The notes below the pieces were generated by a model, which had not been told where the DNA came from, searched no databases, and was given only the letters and a program-made list of their open reading frames with translations. A stretch of DNA of 51,000 nt from Mesobacillus jeotgali (lineage in GTDB: Bacteria > Bacillota > Bacilli > Bacillales > Cytobacillaceae). Positions 26,288-34,628 of the stretch are shown in pieces; within the stretch, counting starts at the first letter, position 1; each line of letters starts with the position of its first letter. The DNA is taken from the NCBI RefSeq assembly GCF_014856545.2, contig NZ_CP109811.1, forward strand, positions 245,001-296,000. Direction: 5' to 3'. Both the position numbers and the translations under genes were made by a program.

Positions 26288-27991
26288 ATGAACCGGAAGA
26301 AGAATCCTATATTATCAGTTTTGCTGCTTGTGATTAGCTCGCTCTTCATACTCTCAGGCTGCAGCGACGCGAGCCCGAGTGATGCGAAGGCAAAGGCTGA
26401 GAAGAAACAAGAGGATAAATATGAAAAGCTGGTGAAGGAAAAAAACAAGGAGCTTGAGCTTCAGCCGCTTGAGCTGGGTTCCTATAACGAGGAGATTGGC
26501 TCCACTTTTTCCAGTCCAGAGTATAAGGAATTCGCGGTCAACGGGAAGTTTGTCGTCGAAGGGGAGATTGACAAGTTTTCTTCTTTGAAGTCGGATTATG
26601 TACTGATCAAAGTATCGGCAGAGGAAGAAGGGCCTGCGGGACAGCAGCATGAGTACTACGCTAAGCTGAAAGATGGCAAGTACAAGCAGACAATTCGTTT
26701 TTTTAATGGGGAAGGCAAGTACCGTGTGAGTGTCCATATCCCGAGCAATGAAACGGAGAACTATTATTTTGAAGCAACCGCCTTTGAGGTCCACAATGTG
26801 AATCCGAATATCGAGCGGGATCTTGTTCTGACCCCGTTTGGCCAGGACGCAGAAGTGGCTCTTGGAGTTGATTCTGGCTATGTGAAAGAAAACGAGATTT
26901 TCAGATTGGAAGGAGAAGCTGGAAATCTGACAGATGAAGATACCGTCATGCTGAAGCTGACTAAGGATATGGAGAGCTGGAAGCATATTATGCCGATCAA
27001 GGATGGCAAATTCAGCTATGACGTGCCCTTATTTTACGGTAAAGGTGTCCATGAACTCGAGGTTCTCGTTCCGGATGAAGAACGTGAAAATTACTACCAG
27101 ACGGCTACGACAATTTTAATTGATAATGAGTCTGACAAGACGATGCTGCCGATTGAGTATATGGATCAATACCTAGAGCGCGGCGTTACTCTCGAGTCCC
27201 CTGTATATGGCGGTGAAGAGACAGATGGCATGTACAGCATAAAGGGGAAAATTGATCCTAATGCCGTGTTTGGCCCTGAAACAACACATATCTATATCAC
27301 GACTAAAAAGGGAGAAGATGAAGCGTTAGATGTCATACCGGTTAAGGACTTTACATTTGATGACTCCTTTTATCTGCGGTTCGGTCCCGGAACATATGAG
27401 GTTATACTTAGCGTACCAGAGATAAAAGAAGAAAATAGTGATTATTTCAGGTTTTACGGGTTTGCCCGCTTTGAGGTTGAATCCACCGGTGAAGATCAGC
27501 GTGACCTGCTGCCATCAAGGGGTGTTCAATCCGATTCAGAGCCGATCAGACAGCTGGCAAGTGAAATCACCGCAGGAAAGAGCACGGAGAGGGATAAGGC
27601 TAAAGCAATCTATGAGTATGTAGCCAAAACGGTTGCCTATGATGTTGAAAAGCTGGAGACAGATGATTTTGAATGGGATGATAGCGCGCTGAAAACACTG
27701 GATTTAAAAACAGGTGTCTGTCAGGACTATTCTTATCTGGCAATTGCTTTATTGAGAGCAAGCGATATTGAATCACGGTTCGTGGAAGGCATGGCCCGCG
27801 GCGGCTGGTGGCCATCAAGACATGCGTGGGTTGAAGCAAAAATTGACGATGAATGGATCACCATGGATCCGACCTGGGGTTCGGGGTATGTAGACGATGG
27901 AAAGTTTGTGGCAAAATATGATGAAAAGTATTTTGATCCCAATATGGCTGAGTTTGAAAAAACACATACAAGAACGGGAATATCGTATTGA
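26288..27991 (+). CDS. lipoprotein with three beta modules and a transglutaminase-like domain
   Basis: Lipoprotein of 567 aa with lipobox LSGC (Cys25) and a Lys/Glu-rich linker. Three modules of about 110 residues follow, each ending in a similar pattern (GKYRVSVHIPSNETENYYF; GVHELEVLVPDEERENYYQ; GTYEVILSVPEIKEENSDYF). The C-terminal transglutaminase-like domain has Cys478 (TGVCQDYSYLA), His512 (RHAWVEA) and Asp527 (MDPTW), a full papain-type triad. It is anchored outside the membrane and may cleave or cross-link wall proteins; substrate unknown. SD AAGGAGGT. Its own terminator follows. It lies just right of the Tad block and may or may not belong to it. Confidence 0.85.
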   Translation: MNRKKNPILSVLLLVISSLFILSGCSDASPSDAKAKAEKKQEDKYEKLVKEKNKELELQPLELGSYNEEIGSTFSSPEYKEFAVNGKFVVEGEIDKFSSLKSDYVLIKVSAEEEGPAGQQHEYYAKLKDGKYKQTIRFFNGEGKYRVSVHIPSNETENYYFEATAFEVHNVNPNIERDLVLTPFGQDAEVALGVDSGYVKENEIFRLEGEAGNLTDEDTVMLKLTKDMESWKHIMPIKDGKFSYDVPLFYGKGVHELEVLVPDEERENYYQTATTILIDNESDKTMLPIEYMDQYLERGVTLESPVYGGEETDGMYSIKGKIDPNAVFGPETTHIYITTKKGEDEALDVIPVKDFTFDDSFYLRFGPGTYEVILSVPEIKEENSDYFRFYGFARFEVESTGEDQRDLLPSRGVQSDSEPIRQLASEITAGKSTERDKAKAIYEYVAKTVAYDVEKLETDDFEWDDSALKTLDLKTGVCQDYSYLAIALLRASDIESRFVEGMARGGWWPSRHAWVEAKIDDEWITMDPTWGSGYVDDGKFVAKYDEKYFDPNMAEFEKTHTRTGISY

Positions 27992-27992
27992 G

Positions 27993-28029
27993 AAAAATCT
28001 CAGAGCTGAAAATGGCTCTGAGATTTTTT
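27993..28029 (+). terminator. terminator of the transglutaminase lipoprotein gene
   Basis: AAAAATCTCAGAGC pairs with GCTCTGAGATTTTT around a short loop, ending in six T. It may act in both directions. Confidence 0.88.
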
Positions 28030-28103
28030 GCAACTAGACAGGGCTCAAGTTAAAAACAAACTCTAATTACAGCCGGCTTTCTGTGTCTCTTAAGAGTCAA
28101 GAA

Positions 28104-28218
28104 CGATATAGGGATAGCGATATATCTGCTAAAATATAAATTTAGACGATATGACTCTTGCAAATATTGTTGAAACTCGTCATATTGTAGATAGGAGGTG
28201 CGATATGCGAAACGATAT
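28104..28218. promoter_or_regulatory. cluster of five CGATAT motifs at the start of the MerR-like gene
   Basis: CGATAT occurs at 28104, 28118, 28147, 28201 and 28213 within 115 bp, upstream of and across the start codon (28205). A matching palindrome, CGATATATCG, lies after the gene at 29023-29032. Likely binding sites of the encoded DNA-binding protein; not proven. Confidence 0.5.
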
Positions 28219-28909
28219 ACAGCCGAATGAACAGGCATTCTCAACAAAAGAAGTGGCTGAGGAAGTAGGAATTGCTACTCCAACTGTCCGAAAGTATGGA
28301 CAAATTCTGGAGCGTAACGGTTACGAGTTTTTGAAAGATGGCGACCGCCGAATCTTTGTCCAGTCTGATATAAAAGCGCTTATAGCGCTACGCGATACAG
28401 ACAAGCCACTGGACGATACGGCTAAAGATCTTGTGGCCGGGCAAAAACAAAGGCTCGATGGGTCAAGCAGTACGGAGATTGCAATCAACGATACATATGG
28501 AAATAATTTACCGCAAGACCCAGATCAATTAAAAGAGGTTTTGCTTTTTGTGGTCAATGAACTGGCAGCCGCGCGTGAAATGAATATGCAGCTAAAAAAC
28601 GATATGGTCCAGATGAAGACAAGTGTTTCCCAGCTTCAGCAAGATCATCATGTGATCAGTTCCAGCATTGGGAATTCAGCACAAAGAACAAATGCAAAGA
28701 TTGAAAAAATCCTCGAGCAGCAAAATGCCCATTACGAAGACTTGCTGCAGCAGGAAAGAGAGAGAAGTGAGCTCCTGCAAAAAGAGATTAAGAAGATGCG
28801 GGAAGAGCAAAAGAATGAGTGGAACTCCCAAAGTGATTTCAATAAACGTTTAGAAGTAGAATTAAAGAATAGAAAATGGGGTTGGCTTTCCGCGATATTC
28901 CGGAAATAA
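28205..28909 (+). CDS. MerR-like HTH coiled-coil DNA-binding protein (RacA/DUF3967-like)
   Basis: Protein of 234 aa. The N-terminal 60-70 residues form a MerR-type helix-turn-helix (FSTKEVAEEVGIATPTVRKYG, then FLKDGDRRIFVQSDIKALIALRD). The rest is polar and predicted coiled coil (from about residue 120), ending NRKWGWLSAIFRK. This architecture is like RacA-type chromosome-anchoring proteins and plasmid DUF3967 proteins of Bacillus. ATG 28205 with GGAGGTG is preferred over a longer reading from 28151. It sits alone between two terminators. Repeated CGATAT motifs around it suggest self-regulation or a DNA-anchoring role. Confidence 0.75.
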   Translation: MRNDIQPNEQAFSTKEVAEEVGIATPTVRKYGQILERNGYEFLKDGDRRIFVQSDIKALIALRDTDKPLDDTAKDLVAGQKQRLDGSSSTEIAINDTYGNNLPQDPDQLKEVLLFVVNELAAAREMNMQLKNDMVQMKTSVSQLQQDHHVISSSIGNSAQRTNAKIEKILEQQNAHYEDLLQQERERSELLQKEIKKMREEQKNEWNSQSDFNKRLEVELKNRKWGWLSAIFRK

Positions 28910-29210
28910 GTTGCATGAAAGACCTTCAATAAATTGAATAATCTCGAAGAATAGAGCGTATTGCTGACCGATATGAACATGAGCACTGCTAAAAGTGAGT
29001 ATTCATGTGCAGAAAAGCTTAACGATATATCGCCTGACGATACGCTATACGAAATACATTCAAGTGCCTCCGGACAGCAAAGCCAGGTGTCGATTACCCC
29101 GCCTTCAAAATTCAACAATTTCCCGAGAAATATCTACAATTTATGATTACGCGGTCGACAAAATATCAGCACTTCCATATTAACAGAACGCGGATCAATG
29201 AATACATAAT
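28910..29210. other. intergenic gap after the MerR-like gene
   Basis: About 300 bp without a convincing gene. It holds the palindrome CGATATATCG (29023-29032), related to the motifs at 28104-28218. Short open frames here lack ribosome binding sites. Confidence 0.5.
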
Positions 29211-29250
29211 AAAATCCCCAATGGATTATGCTCCATAGGGGATTTTTCTC
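29211..29250. terminator. bidirectional terminator, mainly for the ECF S-component gene
   Basis: AAAATCCCC-A-ATGGA pairs with TCCAT-A-GGGGATTTTT around TTATGC, with A- and T-runs at both sides. Confidence 0.85.
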
Positions 29251-29257
29251 GTTCATT

Positions 29258-29782
29258 TTATAACAACTTCTTCATCCGTCCTGCAAGTGGGATGACAACC
29301 AGACCTGCAAGGACAACTTGCATGATGTTTCCTGGGATTGAGCCGAATGGCTGAATCCAGTTTCCGTATAGGACCACTTCAGTAAAATAGTAGCCTACGA
29401 TCTTAATGACAAGGGCAGCGACAACTGCCAGGGAGTAAACCAATACTTTCTTGCCAGGCATTTTTTCCGCAATCAATCCCGCTACATAGCCCATAGCGCC
29501 GACGATCACGAAAGTGAACGGTGCCCACAATGCCCAGCCGGAGATGATGTCGAACAAGCCCATACCGAAGGCTCCTGCTATTGCACCTGTTTTCCTGCCG
29601 TAAACGAAAGCGGCAATAAATAGAGGAATATTGCCCATATGGATCAGGCCTCCATTACCCATAATCGGCAGCCTGATGTTAATGAACATGGTTGCAACGA
29701 CAGTCAATGCAATGAAAAGCGCATTGATGACTAAAACTTTTGTTTTAGTTGTTTCTTTGGTTGTTGAGTATGCTGCATTCAT
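29258..29782 (-). CDS. ECF transporter S component (vitamin or precursor uptake)
   Basis: Membrane protein of 174 aa with about five to six spans, resembling substrate-binding S components of energy-coupling-factor transporters. Recognisable parts are the TKVLVINALFIALTVVATMF span, the MGNGGLIHMGNIPLFIAAFVYG loop and FGMGLFDIISGWALWAPFTFVI. S components work with shared EcfA/A'/T modules encoded elsewhere. Which vitamin it carries cannot be told; no known riboswitch is seen upstream. The start at 29782 has AAAGAGGTT on the minus strand; an extension to 29851 would add an unlikely basic tail. Confidence 0.75.
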   Translation of the reverse strand: MNAAYSTTKETTKTKVLVINALFIALTVVATMFINIRLPIMGNGGLIHMGNIPLFIAAFVYGRKTGAIAGAFGMGLFDIISGWALWAPFTFVIVGAMGYVAGLIAEKMPGKKVLVYSLAVVAALVIKIVGYYFTEVVLYGNWIQPFGSIPGNIMQVVLAGLVVIPLAGRMKKLL

Positions 29783-30011
29783 TTCGTAACCTCTTTCTCT
29801 TTTCAGGACTCTTTTCGTATGCCTCGAAACTTCCTTTTTACTTACTATCATACTCCTTATTGGTAAGTTAATAAATACATAAAAATATACACATGTACAG
29901 AATTTTGGGAATTTAAAGCTTTCCTCTTATGGCTAAAAACGAATTGATGCTTAATTTTCGGGAAACCTAACGATGTCTTGTATCGAAATCGATCATGGGG
30001 AGTTGGCAGAA

Positions 30012-31553
30012 TTGAATAAGGTATCAAATGTGTTCTGGATTTCTCTCGTTCTTGCGAGTGGATTTGTGATTTGGGGCGTGGTTGCTCCGGTTCAATTAGG
30101 TGAGGTTATGGATCAAACCAAGGCATTCTTTTTAGATTCATTTGGCTGGTTTTATCAATTGGCAGCTTCTTTCTTCCTCCTGTTTGCGATATTTTTGATT
30201 TTTAGCAAGTATGGAAAAATAAAATTAGGTGCTGATGACGACAAACCAGACTTTAACAGAAAAACGTGGTTTGCCATGCTATTCAGTGCTGGTATGGGGA
30301 TCGGGCTGCTATTCTTTGGAGTCTCGGAGCCTATCTCTCATTTTGCGAATCCGCCTATTGGTGAAGGGGGTACACCTGAGGCTGCAAAGGTTGCTTTGAG
30401 ATATACGTATTTACATTGGGGCTTTCATGCTTGGGCTATTTACGCTGTCATTGCGCTTGTCCTTGCTTACTATAAATTCAGGAAAAAGAAACCCGGGCTG
30501 ATGAGTATAACTCTTAGTCCTCTATTAGGGGAACGCTCAAAAGGAGCGATTGGAACCATCGTGGATGTAGTCGCGGTATTTGCGACAATTTTTGGTGTAG
30601 CAGCATCTTTAGGGTTAGGAGCTGCCCAGATCAATGGGGGGCTCAACTATGTAACGGGGATACCAAACAATTTCACGACTCAGCTCATTATTATTGCTAT
30701 CGTAACCGTCCTCTTCCTGCTTTCTGCCAGCACTGGTCTGCAGAGGGGGATTAAGTATTTAAGCAATGCCAATTTAGTATTGGCCGTCATTCTGCTTTTT
30801 GCATTCTTGATTTTGGGACCAACAGGTTTTGTGCTTGACCTGTTTACCACTACGCTCGGGAGTTACGTTCAGAACCTTCCAGGCATGGGGTTGAGGCTTA
30901 CTCCTTTTAACGAAGAACAAGCTAGCTGGATAAAGGATTGGACGATTTTTTACTGGGCATGGTGGATAGCCTGGGCACCTTTCGTTGGGACATTCATTGC
31001 GCGTGTTTCCAAGGGAAGGACGGTGAGGGAGTTCATGATTGCCGTTCTCGTTATACCTACTCTGGTCTGTGCTTTCTGGTTTGCAATTTTTGGCGGGACT
31101 GCTATTTACTTCGAGTACTTTGAAGGGGCCAACATAGCCGGACAAAACTTAGAAACAGCCCTGTTTTACGTATACGACCTTTTACCATTCTCGGGTGCAT
31201 TGGTCGTTGTTACCTTGTTGCTGATTACTACATTCTTTGTCACTTCGGCAGATTCAGCCACTTTCGTCCTAGGGATGCAAACAGCAAAAGGAGATCTGAA
31301 CCCTCCCAATGTGGTTAAAATAGTCTGGGGGCTTTTTCTATCAGCCTCTGCTATCGTATTAATGCTCTCCGGCGGGCTGAGTGCTATGCAAACAGCCATC
31401 ATCGTCAGCGCCTTTCCATTGACCTTTGTTCTAATCGCTATGTCCTTCTCGATATTAAAAGACTTTAAATCAGAGGCCCTTGAAAAAAAGCCGAAAAAGG
31501 AAAAAGGGAAATTCGCAAAGAAAGAAGATAAGCCAGATCCGAGCCCGATTTAA
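30012..31553 (+). CDS. opuD: BCCT-family glycine betaine transporter (OpuD-like)
   Basis: Secondary transporter of 513 aa with 12 predicted spans, family of sodium- or proton-coupled betaine, choline and carnitine carriers used in osmoprotection. Visible are the glycine stretch FSAGMGIGLLFFGVSEPISHF (span 3), GIPNNFTTQL and the aromatic box IFYWAWWIAWAPFVGTFIARVSKGRT. The C-terminus is Lys-rich. TTG 30012 is chosen because GGGGAG (29997-30002) precedes it and LNKVSNVFWISLVL aligns with the N-terminus of OpuD; an in-frame ATG at 29973 has a poor SD. Substrate is inferred from the family. Confidence 0.85.
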   Translation: MNKVSNVFWISLVLASGFVIWGVVAPVQLGEVMDQTKAFFLDSFGWFYQLAASFFLLFAIFLIFSKYGKIKLGADDDKPDFNRKTWFAMLFSAGMGIGLLFFGVSEPISHFANPPIGEGGTPEAAKVALRYTYLHWGFHAWAIYAVIALVLAYYKFRKKKPGLMSITLSPLLGERSKGAIGTIVDVVAVFATIFGVAASLGLGAAQINGGLNYVTGIPNNFTTQLIIIAIVTVLFLLSASTGLQRGIKYLSNANLVLAVILLFAFLILGPTGFVLDLFTTTLGSYVQNLPGMGLRLTPFNEEQASWIKDWTIFYWAWWIAWAPFVGTFIARVSKGRTVREFMIAVLVIPTLVCAFWFAIFGGTAIYFEYFEGANIAGQNLETALFYVYDLLPFSGALVVVTLLLITTFFVTSADSATFVLGMQTAKGDLNPPNVVKIVWGLFLSASAIVLMLSGGLSAMQTAIIVSAFPLTFVLIAMSFSILKDFKSEALEKKPKKEKGKFAKKEDKPDPSPI

Positions 31554-31576
31554 ATATTTTCAGGTAATACTAGATG

Positions 31577-31609
31577 GATCCGTCCCATTTTTGGGAGGGA
31601 TCTTTTTCT
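31577..31609 (+). terminator. terminator of the BCCT transporter gene
   Basis: GATCCGTCCCA pairs with TGGGAGGGATC (one mismatch), followed by five T. Same GGATC-type core as the terminators at 9885 and 33110. Confidence 0.82.
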
Positions 31610-31683
31610 TTGTGTACATGGAGAATGGGACGGAGCTTTATGGATGTGGTTTGTTAAGATGACTGATATGGAATCTAAAAAAT

Positions 31684-31709
31684 TGAAACCTTTTATCGTA
31701 CTTGTCGTC
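31684..31709 (+). promoter_or_regulatory. ECF sigma-type promoter before the sigma factor gene
   Basis: TGAAAC (31684-31689), 16 bp, CGTC (31706-31709). This fits the consensus of B. subtilis ECF sigmas of the SigM/SigW/SigX type and implies self-activation. A similar site stands before yeaC (36832-36858). Confidence 0.75.
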
Positions 31710-31743
31710 TAAAGGTTGATTTTTAACAGGAGGTGCAAATAAA

Positions 31744-32292
31744 TTGCATCGATTTCACTTTTCCGGAGAAGAGGAATCAGCGTCGAAAGAAGAAATTCTG
31801 ATAAAACTGATGGATTCCTATGGCGATATGGTTAAGAAATTGGCTTTTACATACGTAAAAGACATTAATCTGGCTGAGGATATTACGCAGGATGTGTTTA
31901 TCAGCTGCTACAATAACCTTCATCTATTTAGGGAGAACTCATCTTATAAAACCTGGATATACAGGATCGCAATTAACCGTTCCAAAGATGTTGTGAAGAG
32001 TAATGCATATAAACGTATTTTGCCATTCAAAAAGTTTACAGTCACATCCAGGGAAAAAACACCTGATCTAAAGTTAATTGATAAAAATACACATACCACC
32101 GTGACAGAATCATTATTGAATCTGCCTTCGAAATATCGTGAGATTCTTTATTTCTTTTATTATGAGGAATTGAAGTTAAGAGAAATCAGTGAGATTACCA
32201 GTCTGAAGGAAGCAACAGTTAAAACGAGGTTGAGCCGTGGAAGGCAGCTGTTGAAAAAGGAGCTTGAAAGGAGGAGGTTTGAATATGAGTGA
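31744..32292 (+). CDS. ECF-type RNA polymerase sigma factor
   Basis: Group 4 (ECF) sigma factor of 182 aa. Region 2 spans about residues 20-90 (YGDMVKKLAFTYVKDINLAEDITQDVFISCYNNL, then YKTWIYRIAINRSKD), and region 4 about 117-175 (ESLLNLPSKYREILYFFYYEELKLREISEI, then TVKTRLSRGRQLLKKEL). It directs transcription in response to an extracytoplasmic signal, usually cell envelope stress. The TTG start at 31744 has AGGAGG at 31729-31734. It overlaps the next gene by 8 bp and has an ECF-type promoter upstream. Which B. subtilis sigma it equals cannot be told by eye. Confidence 0.9.
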   Translation: MHRFHFSGEEESASKEEILIKLMDSYGDMVKKLAFTYVKDINLAEDITQDVFISCYNNLHLFRENSSYKTWIYRIAINRSKDVVKSNAYKRILPFKKFTVTSREKTPDLKLIDKNTHTTVTESLLNLPSKYREILYFFYYEELKLREISEITSLKEATVKTRLSRGRQLLKKELERRRFEYE

Positions 32293-33100
32293 AAAGGATT
32301 TTTTCAATTTAAAAGAAAAACTGGATCATGAAGTGTACGGAAGGATTACTTTTTCACCAAAAGAAAAGGAGCGTGTATGGACGGAGTTGAGCTCTTCCGG
32401 AAATAGAAAGAGAGGATCTCTTTTTCAAAAAATAATGATAAATATGGGTGCGGCTGCCGTCTTTGTCGGGATGGGAACATTCGTAGTCCATGAGGTCATG
32501 ACTAGTCAGGAATCACCATTAGAGCAAGCATCAGAGTTACAGGGGAAAAATATGAATCACGACCTGCCTCAAAAAACAGTGACTGCAAGTGAAGATACCA
32601 ATCATGACAAAGCTTGGGAAGACCGTACAATCACGGATGGGTTGGGTCCCTATGACTCAAAGAACGTAAAGGAATTTATTGCCCTGAATGCCGAGTTGTA
32701 CAGTGCCCCACTGCCTGAGCAGTACGCTGACGACCCTGAACACTACCATTGGATTGAAGCAACTGTACTTTTGGGAGGGTTAGAGCTTAATTATAAGGTA
32801 GAAGGAGCGGTCATTGAAAAAGATTTCCGTAACCTCAAGGAGCTTGCATCCATAGTGATGGAAGAGCATAAAAAGCGTTTTGAACACTTGAATTTAAAAA
32901 ATGAAAATCCTTTTGATTATAAAGACCAATTCAAACCACCTAGCGATAGAATGAAAAAGGCACACAAGTATATCGTCGGCTTGCTGAACGATCTCCATAT
33001 TGCAATCAACAAGGATGGAACGGGTGGTAACAATGGATATTCCCATATGCTTGATGGTAATAAAACGGAAAAATTGGAATCGTTTATACGTAACGAGTAG
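32285..33100 (+). CDS. putative anti-sigma factor with one membrane span
   Basis: Protein of 271 aa with a cytoplasmic N-terminus of about 50 residues (SEKDFFNLKEKLDHEVYGRITFS), one span (about 53-75, MINMGAAAVFVGMGTFVV) and an extracellular domain of about 195 residues, with no motif I recognise. It starts inside the sigma gene with SD AAAGGAGGAGG. The sigma/anti-sigma overlap, the topology and the polarity are typical of membrane-bound anti-sigma factors, though the N-terminal domain is not a clear zinc type (no HxxxCxxC). Function is inferred from context. Confidence 0.65.
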   Translation: MSEKDFFNLKEKLDHEVYGRITFSPKEKERVWTELSSSGNRKRGSLFQKIMINMGAAAVFVGMGTFVVHEVMTSQESPLEQASELQGKNMNHDLPQKTVTASEDTNHDKAWEDRTITDGLGPYDSKNVKEFIALNAELYSAPLPEQYADDPEHYHWIEATVLLGGLELNYKVEGAVIEKDFRNLKELASIVMEEHKKRFEHLNLKNENPFDYKDQFKPPSDRMKKAHKYIVGLLNDLHIAINKDGTGGNNGYSHMLDGNKTEKLESFIRNE

Positions 33101-33109
33101 CAATGGCTT

Positions 33110-33141
33110 GGATCTATCCTATCTTGGGTGGATCCTTTTTA
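33110..33141 (+). terminator. terminator of the sigma/anti-sigma operon
   Basis: GGATCTATCC pairs with GGGTGGATCC (two G-T wobbles, one mismatch or bulge), followed by TTTTT. Confidence 0.78.
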
Positions 33142-33327
33142 ATTTCATTAAGGTTATTCTAAAATTCGATAAAAAAGCTCAAAATCTCCTATTGTCCCAC
33201 TTTAGATACCATGTTAATATCAGAATATTAAAAATAGTATAAAAACACTAACAAAAGGGGGATAGAAAGCTGTCATCCACCAAGAAGATACATAACCATT
33301 TTGGAGAGAATTTGGGGAGGTCTTACG

Positions 33328-34323
33328 ATGAGAAAGTCATTAGCAGTCATATTAAGCGGTGCGATGCTTCTGCTTGCTGCTTGCGGTGGCGGCGGTAATC
33401 AGGCGAGCGGAGAAAAGAAGGATGAGATGGTGAAAATCGGAATCACCCAGATTGTTGAACATCCTTCCCTTGATGCAGCGAGGGAAGGATTTATTGAAGC
33501 ACTTAAGGATGCAGGTTATGAAGAAGGAAAGAATCTGAAGCTTGATTACCAGAATGCCCAGGGCGATATGAACAACAATGCATCGATTGCGCAAAAGTTC
33601 GTTTCAGATAAAAATGACCTTATTTTAGCGATTGCGACAGCAAGTGCCCAGGCAGCTGTCCAGGCAACAAAGGATATTCCGATTCTGTTCACGGCAATCA
33701 CGGATCCTGTCGGTGCTGAGCTGGTTCAATCCATGGAGAAGCCAGGCGGAAATGCAACGGGTACAACAGATACACATCCTGATGCCATTAAGAATACAAT
33801 CGAGGCAATCAAAAAGTTCATCCCTGGAGCGAAGAAGGTCGGGATTATCTACAACAATGGAGAACCTAACTCCGTCGTGAATGTGAAAAATGCAAAGGAA
33901 GCACTGGAAGCAGCGGGACTTGAGGCAGTTGAAACGACTATTTCAGCCAGCTCTGAAGTGAAGCAGGCAGCTGAGTCCATGGTCGGCCGTGTAGATGTCC
34001 TCTATATTCCAAAGGATAATACTGTGGTAGCTGCGCTCGAATCAGTGATCACAGTGGCGAATGATAAAGATATTCCAATGTTTGTCGGTGAAGGTGATTC
34101 AGTAAAACGTGGCGCGTTCGCATCCTATGGACTTGATTATCACGATCTTGGCTACACCACTGGTAAAATGGCAGTTGAAATCCTCGAGGGCAAAAAACCA
34201 GCTGACATTCCTGTTGGCTATCCGGAGAACCTCGAATTGGTAGTTAATAAAAAGGCTGCTGAAGAGGAAGGAATCACGCTGACTGAGGATATGCTCAAAG
34301 ATGCCAAGATTGTTGGAGAATAA
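33328..34323 (+). CDS. ABC transporter substrate-binding lipoprotein (ABC_sub_bind/TrpX type)
   Basis: Lipoprotein of 331 aa with signal peptide and lipobox LLAAC (Cys near residue 20) followed by GGGGNQ. The mature part is a type I periplasmic-binding fold (KIGITQIVEHPSLDAAREGF, then AQKFVSDKNDLILAIATASAQAA, then ILFTAITDPVGAELV). This subfamily includes tryptophan/tyrosine-type binding proteins. In related genomes permease and ATPase genes follow, but here the next gene is an unrelated lipase, so it is an orphan. ATG 33328 with GGGGAGG is preferred over a start at 33301. Substrate unknown. Confidence 0.85.
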   Translation: MRKSLAVILSGAMLLLAACGGGGNQASGEKKDEMVKIGITQIVEHPSLDAAREGFIEALKDAGYEEGKNLKLDYQNAQGDMNNNASIAQKFVSDKNDLILAIATASAQAAVQATKDIPILFTAITDPVGAELVQSMEKPGGNATGTTDTHPDAIKNTIEAIKKFIPGAKKVGIIYNNGEPNSVVNVKNAKEALEAAGLEAVETTISASSEVKQAAESMVGRVDVLYIPKDNTVVAALESVITVANDKDIPMFVGEGDSVKRGAFASYGLDYHDLGYTTGKMAVEILEGKKPADIPVGYPENLELVVNKKAAEEEGITLTEDMLKDAKIVGE

Positions 34324-34330
34324 TAGGGAG

Positions 34331-34362
34331 GAGCCTGCAGAATTTGTGCAGGCTCTTATTAA
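34331..34362 (+). terminator. terminator of the substrate-binding protein gene
   Basis: GAGCCTGCA (34331-34339) pairs perfectly with TGCAGGCTC (34347-34355). The T-run is short (TTATTAAT), so strength is moderate. Confidence 0.7.
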
Positions 34363-34394
34363 TATCAAAAAAGTATAAATTTTACACCGAGAAA

Positions 34395-34516
34395 TGTTCA
34401 GCTCCAGCGCCTAGCCCCTCGAGACGTTTCGGTCCCGCCAATGAAGTCAAAGAACGACTTCACTGTCAGGCCCTCCAACGCTTGTCGGGGCTGACCAAGG
34501 CGCTTTCGCATTTCTT
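34395..34516 (+). repeat. structured intergenic repeat element, full copy
   Basis: About 120 bp. The ends form an imperfect stem: AGCGCC and AGCCCC on the left match GGGGCT and GGCGCT on the right. The inside has a hairpin GAAGTC/GACTTC (34443-34461). A shortened copy lies at 119-168. The same style of element (CTCCAGCGCCTAGCCCC at one end, GGCTGACCAAGGCGC at the other) seems familiar from other Bacillaceae intergenic regions, from memory. It may be a mobile non-coding element or a conserved RNA structure. Confidence 0.7.
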
Positions 34517-34628
34517 ATTCAGCTGACCAGATAATACTATTTTCCTAATCTAAATAAACCAAAATACCCTTCTAAATAAAACCAAAACATAATACTTTTT
34601 AACGATGTGAAAAAAAGGGGGTATGGGT

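Noticed and set aside
26152..26448. Small minus-strand gene before the transglutaminase lipoprotein
   Set aside because: It overlaps the SD and signal peptide region of the real gene and has no SD of its own.
29783..29972. Vitamin riboswitch before the ECF S-component gene
   Set aside because: I could not match the leader to preQ1, TPP, FMN or folate consensus; a covariance search would decide.
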